Origin: Streptomyces sp. CA-210063 | GTDB taxonomy: Bacteria > Actinomycetota > Actinomycetes > Streptomycetales > Streptomycetaceae | Reading direction: 5' to 3' | DNA: 64,000 nucleotides | NCBI RefSeq assembly: GCF_024612015.1 | Contig: NZ_CP102512.1 | Coordinates: forward strand, 1,674,001-1,738,000 | Part shown: one piece after another, positions 53,051-61,633 of the stretch | Layout: each line of letters begins with the position of its first letter | Numbering within the stretch: position 1 is the stretch's first letter | Translations under genes and position numbers: made by a program | Notes under the pieces: generated by a model | The model's database searches: none | What the model saw: the letters and a program-made list of their open reading frames with translations, nothing else | What the model was told of the DNA's origin: nothing

Positions 53051-53686
53051 TCAGACGTCCGCCGAGGTCCCGGGGGCGAGGCGCAGATGTTCCGCGCCGC
53101 CCAGGGCGCCGATCTGGCGGTCGTAGATGGGGCGGGCGAGGTCGGTGAGGAGGGCGTCGTGGATGTCGTAGGCGCGCTGGGGCTTGACCTCGCGGACGTA
53201 GTCGATGACCTCGGAGATCTTGTTCCAGGGGGCCATGACGGGGAGCATCAGCGTCTCGACGGCGTGACCCGGGACGGTGAGGGCGTCGCCGGGGTGGAAG
53301 ACACGGCCGTCGTCGACGAGGTAGCCGACGTTGGTGATGCGCGGGATGTCGGGGTGGATGACGGCGTGGAGTTCGCCGTGGACCTGGATGTCGAAGCCCG
53401 CGGCGGTGAACGTGTCGCCGTGGCCGACGGTGTGCACCCGGCCCGGGAAGGCGGCGGAGATCTTCTCGGCGACGGACCTGAGGGTCCAGATCTCGGCGGC
53501 CGGGTTGCCCTCCAGGGCCGCCCGCAGCCGTCCTTCGTCGAAGTGGTCGGGGTGCTCGTGCGTGACGAGGACGGCGTCCGCGCCGAGCGCGGCGTCCTCC
53601 TCGCTGAACCCGCCCGGGTCGATGACCAGCGTGCGTCCGTCCTTCTCCAGACGGACGCAGGCGTGCGACTTCTTCGTCAGCTTCAT
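53051..53686 (-). CDS. MBL-fold metal-dependent hydrolase (UlaG-like)
   Basis: Protein of 211 residues from ATG 53686. The metallo-beta-lactamase motif THEHPDHFD is present, with further ligands in HAVIHPDI and GDALTVPG and a C-terminal YDIHDALL. MKLTKKSHACVRLEKDGRTL at the N-terminus is typical of UlaG-type L-ascorbate-6-phosphate lactonase-like proteins of actinobacteria, whose substrates are not known. AGGA lies 8 nt before the start. It sits between PcaL and xth on the minus strand and may be co-transcribed with either. Confidence 0.9.
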   Translation of the reverse strand: MKLTKKSHACVRLEKDGRTLVIDPGGFSEEDAALGADAVLVTHEHPDHFDEGRLRAALEGNPAAEIWTLRSVAEKISAAFPGRVHTVGHGDTFTAAGFDIQVHGELHAVIHPDIPRITNVGYLVDDGRVFHPGDALTVPGHAVETLMLPVMAPWNKISEVIDYVREVKPQRAYDIHDALLTDLARPIYDRQIGALGGAEHLRLAPGTSADV

Positions 53687-53720
53687 GGGTCCATCCTGCC
53701 TCCGACCGCCCGCCACCGGC

Positions 53721-55016
53721 TCACTCCTCGGGGGTGGTCTCCTCGCGGATGACCTGCTGGGCCACCCGGAACGCGCTGTTCGCGGCCGGCACCCCGCAGT
53801 AGACGGCGGCCTGGAGGAGGACTTCCTTGATCTCGTTCGGGGTGAGGCCGTTGCGGAGGGCGGCGCGGGTGTGGAAGGCGAGTTCGTCCAGGTGCCCGCC
53901 GGCGACCAGGGCGGTGAGTGTGACGCAGCTGCGGGAGCGGCGGTCGAGGCCGGGGCGGTCCCAGATCTCGCCCCAGGCGTAGCGGGTGATGAACTCCTGG
54001 AAGTCGCCGGAGAAGTCGTCCGCCGAGGCCAGCGCGCGGTCGACATGCGCGTCACCGAGCACCTCACGGCGGACCTTGAGCCCGGCGTCGTACGGATCGG
54101 GTCTGCCCATCGCCTCGGGCTGGGCGGCGGCCGGGGCGATCTCGGCGACCGGGCCGGTCTGCGGCGGGACGGCGGTGAGGGCCGGCTTGACCGGGGCCGC
54201 CGGGATGGCGATCTGGCCGGTGGAGTCGTAGGCGGGCTGCCAGGCCGTGGAGAAGTGGCGTACGAGGAGGTCGGTGACCGCGGCGGGCTGCTCGACCGGG
54301 ACGAGGTGCGAGGCACCGGGGACGACGGCGAGACGGGCGTCCGGGATGCCCGCGACGAGCGTACGGGCCTCGGCGGGGCCGGTGACCTGGTCGTCCGAGC
54401 CGACGAGGACGAGGGTGGGGACGCCGATACGGCCGAGTTCGGTGCGCACGTCGAACGAGGCGAGGGCCTCGCAGGCGGCGATGTAGCAGCCGGGGTCGGT
54501 GGTGCGGACCATCTGCACGGCCCACTCGGTGATCGCGGGCTGCGCCGCCGCGAACCCGGCGGTGAACCAGCGGTCCGGGGACGTACGGGCGATCGGGTCG
54601 AGGCCGTTCGTCCGTACGATCACTCCGCGCTGGCGGAACTCGTCCGCCGTGCCGAAGCGGGGCGAGGCGGCGATCAGCGCGAGCGAGGCGAGGCGCTCGG
54701 GGTGGCGCAGCGCGAGTTCGACGCCGACGGCGCCGCCGAGCGCACAGCCCGCGTATCCGAAGCGCTGCACGCCGACGGCGTCGAGCGTCGCCAGCAGCCG
54801 GGCGGCCAGCTCGGTGACCGAGCCGCCCGGGTACGCGGGCGCGCCACCGTGGCCCGGCAGGTCGAAGCGGAAGACCCGCCACTGTTTGGTCAGTTCCGGG
54901 ATCTGCCGATCCCACATGTGCCAGGTTGTACCAAGCGAAGGGCCCAAGATCAGGACTGGCGCCTCTTCTGGCCCGTCAAAGCGGTACTGCAGGGTGCTGG
55001 GCGTACTCTCACTCAC
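53721..55016 (-). CDS. pcaL: Bifunctional 3-oxoadipate enol-lactonase / 4-carboxymuconolactone decarboxylase
   Basis: Fusion protein of 431 residues for two successive steps of the protocatechuate branch of the beta-ketoadipate pathway. Residues about 1-260 are the PcaD hydrolase: LGPSLGTTWHMW, acid in LVGSDDQVTGP and His in GASHLVPVEQP. The nucleophile elbow reads GYAGCALGGA, with Cys where Ser is usual. Residues about 305-431 are the PcaC decarboxylase: GRPDPYDAGLKVRREVLGD, RYAWGEIWDRPGLDRRSRS and AAVYCGVPAANSAF. GTG at 55016 starts the conserved region. No other pca gene is in the window, so the usual pca operon context is absent. Confidence 0.9.
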   Translation of the reverse strand: MSESTPSTLQYRFDGPEEAPVLILGPSLGTTWHMWDRQIPELTKQWRVFRFDLPGHGGAPAYPGGSVTELAARLLATLDAVGVQRFGYAGCALGGAVGVELALRHPERLASLALIAASPRFGTADEFRQRGVIVRTNGLDPIARTSPDRWFTAGFAAAQPAITEWAVQMVRTTDPGCYIAACEALASFDVRTELGRIGVPTLVLVGSDDQVTGPAEARTLVAGIPDARLAVVPGASHLVPVEQPAAVTDLLVRHFSTAWQPAYDSTGQIAIPAAPVKPALTAVPPQTGPVAEIAPAAAQPEAMGRPDPYDAGLKVRREVLGDAHVDRALASADDFSGDFQEFITRYAWGEIWDRPGLDRRSRSCVTLTALVAGGHLDELAFHTRAALRNGLTPNEIKEVLLQAAVYCGVPAANSAFRVAQQVIREETTPEE

Positions 55017-55642
55017 CCGACTCACACTCCCACATCTCACAATTTCTCACGCGCTTGGGTCGGAACTCCGTGCAGGCCGTCCCATGTTGTGGCAGCCTCG
55101 CGAAGATCCTCCACATCGGGCTTCACACGGCGCACCCGCCGCAGCGGGTTCTCGTCCATGAGCCTGTACGCCCGCTCGCGGGAGAGCCGACGGGGAAGCC
55201 CCGGGTCCCTGGCCCGGCCGGGCGGCAGCGCCCAGGTGGCCCGCGGCCGCTTCGGCGAACAGGGCGGCGGCCGCGTGTGAGGGACGGCCTTGCGGTTACC
55301 CGGGCTCGTAGCGCTCGAACTTCAGTCGTAGTGCATGCACCGTCCGCGACCGGCGACGGACCGGGCCTCGCACCACTCGGCGAATGCGGCGTCCTCCGCC
55401 GAGTTCGTGGAGGGCGCCTGGGGAGGGGTCCGGCCCAGAACGGCTCAGGACGCAGTGGCATGCACCGTGGGTCACAGGCGCGAGGAGCAGTGAGCTCTTC
55501 GGAAGCCGCGGTTCCAGTCAGGTGCCACCGCGTCTGCAGCGCCACCAAGCGATGAGCGCAAGGACTGCGGCCGACCAGTGCAGCAGCGCAGCGGTACGGC
55601 TCCTTTGCGTCAGACCGCTATGGCACTGAAAGGAAAACGGAC
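55017..55642. other. 626-bp region without a recognisable gene
   Basis: Several frames are open but none is convincing. A short minus-strand tail ending at 55046 (containing RVKPDVEDLREAA after a possible ATG) resembles the end of a real protein and could be a gene remnant. The region marks the border between the pcaL locus and the stress-type island. Confidence 0.4.
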
Positions 55643-56071
55643 ATGCAGCACGACGAAATGATCGGCAAGGTCCAGGCTCTTGCTCACCTCCCAGATCGGG
55701 GGTCCACCGAGCGAGCGACCCAGTCGGTACTACGGACACTGGCGGAAAGGCTGCCGGTCGGGCTGGCCGACCACCTGGCCGCTCAGCTGCCACGGGATCT
55801 GGCGGCGTACATCCGCGAAGCGACCGCCTTGGCCACCTCGGGCGGGCGGCCGAGCGGCGTCGGGGAGCCGTTCGACCTGACGGCTTTCGCCGGCCGGGTC
55901 GCGGTCCGGGCCGGTACCACGGAGGACACGGCGCTCCAGTACTGCGCTGCGGTTCTGGAGGTTCTCGACGCGGCTGTCTCTCCTGAGGAGATGCGGAAGC
56001 TGGCCGACGCCCTCCCTGCCGACATCCGCGAGCTGCTGCCCGCAGGACGCGCCGACGAGCCCCCCGCCTAG
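55643..56071 (+). CDS. DUF2267 domain protein
   Basis: Protein of 142 residues, all helical, matching DUF2267 in pattern: DEMIGKVQALAHLPDRGSTERATQSVLRTLAERLP, in part ATQSVLRTLAERLP, then DHLAAQLPRDLAAYIREA, FAGRVAVRAGTTEDTA and a final LADALPADIRELLPAG. DUF2267 proteins are common in stress-related clusters of actinobacteria and their role is unknown. AAAGGAA 8 nt before the ATG supports the start. It opens a run of small genes (DUF2795, hemerythrin, baeRF-like, RecQ) found together in such clusters. Confidence 0.85.
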   Translation: MQHDEMIGKVQALAHLPDRGSTERATQSVLRTLAERLPVGLADHLAAQLPRDLAAYIREATALATSGGRPSGVGEPFDLTAFAGRVAVRAGTTEDTALQYCAAVLEVLDAAVSPEEMRKLADALPADIRELLPAGRADEPPA

Positions 56072-56458
56072 CGCGAGGAGCACCGTCGGCACGGCGGTCG
56101 GGGCCACGCCGTCATACCTCCGTCGTACCTCCGTCGTACCTCCGACGTTCGGTGCGGTGGCTCGCGCGCGGTCCCTGGGCTTCGCCATGGCGGCGGCCCG
56201 GCGGTGTCCGAATCGGCCGCAGCTTCCGCTGGGCATCGGAACCTGCCGTGCGGCATTGCGCGTCAGGGAGCCCGGCAGGTCCGGCGGAAACCGGTACGCG
56301 GTGACCGTCGCACCTCGGGCGTGACCGGCGGCGAGCAGCGGCGAGCAGCGGCGAGCAGCGGCGAGCAGCGGCGAGCAGCGGCGAGCAGCGGACCCTACTC
56401 CTGCGGCGAGGAGCCTTCCTTCCGGTATGAGTGCAGGGTTCCGGGCCGGCGTCCAGTT
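56072..56458. repeat. 387-bp spacer with 11-bp and 10-bp tandem repeats
   Basis: No gene is supported. GTCGTACCTCC is repeated three times at 56111-56143 (period 11). GGCGAGCAGC is repeated exactly six times at 56331-56390 (period 10). The second array is the purest tandem repeat in the window. Confidence 0.85.
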
Positions 56459-56776
56459 TCAGCGGTCCAGCTCCTCCTCTATCGGTGGCTTGGGCACCTC
56501 GCGCAGGTGCTGCGACAGACCGGGCTTGCCGCCCTGGCGGGCCTGATCGCCGCGCTGGGCCTGGCTGTGTCCCAGGTCCGAGTCGGGATCGGTCCGCACG
56601 GAACGGACGATGTCGTCGCGACTGGTGCAGGTCTCCGGCGGGATGCCGCGCAGAGCGGACATCACCTCGCCCGAGGCACCGGCGGAACGGGCCGCCTCCA
56701 GCAGTTGGGTCCTGCCCGCGGGGAAGTCCACATTCCGCAGAGCGCCCAGCACGTCGTCGACCGTCGCGTGCGCCAT
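56459..56776 (-). CDS. DUF2795 domain protein
   Basis: Protein of 105 residues from ATG 56776, with AGGAGT 7 nt upstream. The first 60 residues follow the DUF2795 pattern: VDDVLGALRNVDFPAGRTQLLEAARSAGASGEVMSALRGIP, in part LGALRNVDFPAGRTQLLEAA. The C-terminal 40 residues are charged and probably disordered, ending in PPIEEELDR. DUF2795 proteins are small helical proteins of unknown role common in actinobacterial stress loci. A second, longer member is at 58315-58677 and a degenerate one at about 61213. Confidence 0.82.
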   Translation of the reverse strand: MAHATVDDVLGALRNVDFPAGRTQLLEAARSAGASGEVMSALRGIPPETCTSRDDIVRSVRTDPDSDLGHSQAQRGDQARQGGKPGLSQHLREVPKPPIEEELDR

Positions 56777-56992
56777 GGGAAACACTCCTCACTCAGGTGG
56801 AGGACGGGCTCCGCGTACCCGTGTCGATTCCCGGCACACAGGGATCAATGAGAACAATCAGGTCGACGCAGGACCTGACACGCGCTGGATACGCGAGCAC
56901 GGCATGTCGGCCACGCCTGCGGCACGGAGTGCGACCGAAGGGGCGGGCCCAGGCGAACCGGACGAACCCTGCTGGAGGCCCCCAAAGGCCCC

Positions 56993-57280
56993 TCAGCGCC
57001 AGTCGACCGCCCCGCCGGTACAAGGCTGAGCGGGGCCGCGTGCTGGGCGGCCCCGCTCAGGGGGATGCGACCGGTGGCTTCTGTCGGCGTTCTCGGGACG
57101 TTCGCCCTTCGGGCCGCGGCCGCGCTCGGTGCGCGGTCCCTGACTCCGCCACCGCGCATCCTGTTGCAGGGAGTCGTTGGCGGCCTCGTTGGCATCCTGG
57201 CCGGAGACCCCCGACCGCTCCGCCTCCTTGCGCAGCCTGGCCCTCTTGGTGTCGTACTTCTTGCTTCCGGGTTGGGGCAC
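56993..57280 (-). CDS. Small, highly charged conserved protein
   Basis: Protein of 95 residues from GTG 57280, which has a strong GGAGG 8 nt upstream; this ribosome site is the main reason for calling the gene. The sequence starts VPQPGSKKYDTKRARLRKEAE and is rich in Arg, Lys, Glu and Gln, with no hydrophobic core, so it is likely disordered. It resembles small hydrophilic proteins annotated as plasmid-stabilisation-like in actinobacterial stress clusters, but that name has no functional basis. Its C-terminus is low complexity. Confidence 0.55.
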   Translation of the reverse strand: MPQPGSKKYDTKRARLRKEAERSGVSGQDANEAANDSLQQDARWRSQGPRTERGRGPKGERPENADRSHRSHPPERGRPARGPAQPCTGGAVDWR

Positions 57281-57473
57281 GACGATCACCTCCTGGCGCC
57301 GGGTACCCCACGCCCCGCCAGGCACAAACTCCCGGGACACTCACGGCTCCGTCCATCGGCACGACAGCCGGAGCACCGAGTACCGCGGTCACGACCCGAG
57401 GACGGAATCGCACGCCGCGCCGCGAACAAGGGACCGCCGCTCGCCGAGCCGCACCGGTGGTGCAGGAGCCGCT

Positions 57474-57518
57474 TCAGTCCTGTGAGTGTCGCCAGTCCTG
57501 TCAGTCCTGTCAGTCCTG
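57474..57518. repeat. 9-bp tandem array on the hemerythrin-gene stop codon
   Basis: Five 9-bp units with consensus TCAGTCCTG at 57474, 57483, 57492, 57501 and 57510. The last unit is the gene's own end (Gln-Asp-stop); the others lie downstream of the stop. Confidence 0.8.
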
Positions 57519-58073
57519 CTTTCCCCGGCCGGTGAGCATGTCGCGCAGGCGGTCGACCATGCCGGCACCGGGCGCGAGGAGTTTGTTCGCGGGCGGTGTG
57601 TCCGGCGCGGTCGGATGCGGGCGGGTGGGAGCGTGCTCCTTGGCCGAGCGCACCTTCTCACCGAGCTTCTCCAGGGCATCGGCGGAGCAGACGTCGGCCA
57701 ACATCGGGAAGAGCCGGTTCTCCTCGTCGCTGACATGGGCCGTGACGGAGTTCTTCAGCCGCAGGATCAGCGTGTCGAAACGCCCGTCCCCGGGCTGGCA
57801 ACCCTCGAGCTCCTTGAGCATGCGCTCCACTTCGCTGTGATCGGCGATCTCCTTGTCGGCGAGGTCGTCTCCCCCGTCGACGTACCGGCGCACCGCCGGG
57901 TAGAGATACTCCTCCTCGGCCACCGAGTGCCGGATCAGCTCCATGGTGAGCCGGTCCGCGAGTTCGCGTCGCTCCTGGTCGGCCCCAGGCAGCGCTTCGA
58001 TCTGTGAGAAGAGGTCATCCACCTCGCGGTGATCCGCGGTCAGTTCCTGGATGACGTTTCCGCCGTGTCCCAT
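57510..58073 (-). CDS. Hemerythrin domain protein
   Basis: Protein of 187 residues with a HHE cation-binding helical bundle. The iron ligands are recognisable: DHREVDDLF, ELIRHSVAEEEYLYPAVRR, ADHSEVERML and AHVSDEENRLFPML. The fold binds a di-iron centre that can sense oxygen or nitric oxide or protect against peroxide. A Pro-rich tail of 40 residues follows (PHPTAPDTPP). GGAG lies 5 nt before the ATG at 58073. The gene belongs to the stress-type island. Confidence 0.92.
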   Translation of the reverse strand: MGHGGNVIQELTADHREVDDLFSQIEALPGADQERRELADRLTMELIRHSVAEEEYLYPAVRRYVDGGDDLADKEIADHSEVERMLKELEGCQPGDGRFDTLILRLKNSVTAHVSDEENRLFPMLADVCSADALEKLGEKVRSAKEHAPTRPHPTAPDTPPANKLLAPGAGMVDRLRDMLTGRGKQD

Positions 58074-58314
58074 GGGTTCTCCACTCCTGCGTAGTTCTGA
58101 GGCCGAGTGTCGACCGGCCGTCTTGTGCACCGTGCGTCGGCGCGTCCGGGTCCCACCGGCCGGCTCCTTCGGTAGCCGCCGGAGCAATCGCTGTCCGGAG
58201 CTCCACCGGCCCGCCACCCAGCCGGATACCTGCCACGCGCGCACCGACGACCGCACGCCGGTCCGTCACTTCACTCCGGTGGCCGACAGGATTCCGGCCG
58301 GTGTTCCGGATGAC

Positions 58315-58677
58315 TCACCCGTTGTGCCTGTGAGGGATCGCGTTGACGATCTCGGTCACGTTGGCGTACTCACCGTTGTCCGACAGCCGTCTCACTGCAG
58401 CCAGCGCCGCGTCCGGCGCGTGGTGTGCTTCCAGGACATCCAGCACTGTCTGCCGGTCGGCCGGGAAAACGGATCGCTCCAGGTGGCGGGCCAGTTCGCT
58501 CCGCAAGGCTTCCGCTTCGGTGTCCGCCTGAGCCCGTTCCCGTTCCTCACCGGGCGGCGGCACCGGTCCGCCCGGGTCCACACGTATGTCGTCGTCCGCC
58601 GGCGGCTCAGGCTCGTACGCCTCCTCCACGTGAGTGGGCCGGCCGGAACGCAGATGGCCTTCCAGTTCGTGCTTCAT
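58315..58677 (-). CDS. DUF2795 domain protein with long acidic leader
   Basis: Protein of 120 residues from ATG 58677, preceded by AAGGA. The N-terminal half (KHELEGHLRSGRPTHVEEAYEP, in part, then PPADDDIRVDPGGPVPPPG) is acidic and disordered. The C-terminal half has the DUF2795 pattern: LRSELARHLERSVFPADRQ, VLDVLEAHHAPDAALAAVRRL and EYANVTEIVNAIPHR. A start at 58731 is possible in frame but lacks a ribosome site. Function unknown; genes of this type are recurrent next to hemerythrin and DUF2267 genes. Confidence 0.8.
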   Translation of the reverse strand: MKHELEGHLRSGRPTHVEEAYEPEPPADDDIRVDPGGPVPPPGEERERAQADTEAEALRSELARHLERSVFPADRQTVLDVLEAHHAPDAALAAVRRLSDNGEYANVTEIVNAIPHRHNG

Positions 58678-58756
58678 CTCGTCGTCCTTACGGGGACTGA
58701 CGGGATTGCTGCCCCGTTCCATCTCCAACACCTCCCTTTCTTGCCGCGTGCCGTCG

Positions 58757-58813
58757 TCAGACAGCGGTGGGCTCGTCAGACAGCGGTGGGCTCGTCAGAC
58801 AGCGGTGGGCTCG
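58757..58813. repeat. 19-bp tandem repeat on the truncated baeRF stop codon
   Basis: Three exact copies of TCAGACAGCGGTGGGCTCG start at 58757, 58776 and 58795. The gene's stop codon is in the middle copy; in another frame the outer copy would encode RWTNEPTAV-stop. Confidence 0.85.
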
Positions 58814-59279
58814 TTCGTCCAGCGGAGCAACGCGCCGAGACCACGCCCGGAACGTCCGCGCAGTCCCCGTCCGGGGGAAAACGATCAGCGAAATCGGCGC
58901 CGGTCCGGTCGACGTATGTCACCGGGCAGACCGGGTCCTGGCCACACCGCTCCAACAGCGGCGCAAGGCGGGGCAGAGGGGCCCAGCAGGCGATCTGGCC
59001 CTGCGGAGGCCGGGAGAGACGACAGCTGAGCGCCTCCCCTCCGGCAACGAAGATCGCTCGCCCTGCCGGATCTTCCGCCGGGCTGATGTCCGTCGGGGCG
59101 TCGGGCACCGCTTGAGTGGTCGCCGTGTCAGCACCCTCCTCCTCCAGCGTCCGGCACGCTTCCCGTACGAACACCTCGCGCCGCTTCGCCCGCCACTCGT
59201 CGCCCTGAGCAGGGCCGAAGTACGCGGCGGCCCACGGGCCGACGCGGTCGAGGAGCAGTTCCAGGACTGACAGCCGCAC
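58776..59279 (-). pseudogene. Truncated baeRF/Vms1-like (Rv2629-type) release-factor domain protein
   Basis: The frame encodes 167 residues. The first 140 resemble the N-terminal half of actinobacterial Vms1/Rv2629-type peptidyl-tRNA hydrolase or archaeal-release-factor-like proteins: MRLSVLELLLDRVGPWAAAYF, in part RVGPWAAAYFGPAQG, REACRTLEEEGADTATTQAV, GRAIFVAGGEALSC and CWAPLPRLAPLLE, then VTYVDRTGADF. Full-length relatives are near 370 residues. After GADF the sequence loses similarity and stops within the 19-bp repeat array, so the catalytic and C-terminal domains are gone. The product, if made, is unlikely to be active. Confidence 0.65.
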
Positions 59280-59515
59280 ACATCCTCCTCATTCATCCCC
59301 GTGCTCGGGCCGAGTGCCCCGAGGGCTGCGAGGGACACACAGAGGCTCCTGGGGAACGCCCGGTCTCGTGTCCGTCGACGTGGCACGGGACCCGACGATG
59401 TCACCGTCGCGCGGGCGCCGGAGGAGGAAGATCCCAGCGTTCGGCGGAGGACCGGCCGCCCCCTCGGCAGGCCAGTCGACCACCGGCGGGAAGTGCCTTC
59501 AGCGGCTCAAATACT

Positions 59516-60957
<1,442 letters not shown>

Positions 60958-61005
60958 GGCCCGCTCCTCACGGCTCGTGCGGCGCGTGCGGAACGTCGCG
61001 CCCAT

Positions 61006-61633
61006 GGCGCCCCCTGAGTACCCGCGGGGCTGGCGGACGATGCGGCGTCACGCTCGCCCATGTCGCGAAGTCGATGGGGACGTGGATGGGAAAGGTGATG
61101 GGGAAGCGAACGGGGAAGTGGATGGGAAAGGTGCTGGTCCTCTCATCCCGGGCCGCCGCAGCACCACGTCCGCCGACTGTCCTGCTCCGGCTGTAGCGGA
61201 ACGGAGACCGTCATGGCAGAGATCGGCCCAGCCTCGCAGAGATCCTGAAGGGGTCCGACTGTCCGGCCATCCGCGAAAATCTCATCTCGCCGGCCGAGAG
61301 CAACAGCGCGGAGGACATCGTCGTCGGGAAGGGGTCAACGACGTCCGCCCGAGGGTTCCCACACGTGTCGCCGCCATCGTCCTTGCCCGCCTGCTCGAAA
61401 GCGGAGAGCCGGAGTGCACCGGTGCCCGCGGCGGCCGCTGCCCGCCGTCGTAACCTCGCAGCGCGCAGAAGCCCCGCCGGAGTACGGCTCATTCCGGGCG
61501 ACGCTTCGTCGTCTCACGCACTCTCGGACAGGTCCCACCAACTGTACGGACTCCCCCGGACTGCGAGGCGCTGACCTGGCATCACGCGCTTGTCATGGAT
61601 CGGCCGGACACCCCTGGACAGTCTTTGGTGTCG
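61006..61633. other. 628-bp spacer with a short direct repeat and a DUF2795 remnant
   Basis: GTGGATGGGAAAGGTG occurs at 61083 and 61119 (period 36). A degenerate DUF2795-like reading lies at 61213-61380. No intact gene is supported and I see no clear terminator between the recQ remnant and the SWIM gene. Confidence 0.45.
61213..61380 (+). pseudogene. Degenerate DUF2795-like gene remnant
   Basis: ATG at 61213 has GGAG 6 nt upstream and begins MAEIG, then a +1 shift is needed to continue into SLAEILKGSDCPAIRENLISPAESNSAED, quoted in part as LAEILKGSDCPAIRENL. This matches the DUF2795 pattern of a helix ending in LKG-x-D-P-A followed by a second helix with AE-x-N-x-A. Downstream the similarity fades. 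It looks like a frameshifted relic of a gene related to those at 56459 and 58315. Confidence 0.35.

Noticed and set aside
55123..55548. Minus-strand open frame in the spacer upstream of pcaL
   Set aside because: Pro/Arg/Gly-rich sequence with no ribosome site or family resemblance.
56204..57840. Several plus-strand open frames across the DUF2795 and hemerythrin genes
   Set aside because: They read through tandem repeats and the antisense of supported genes.
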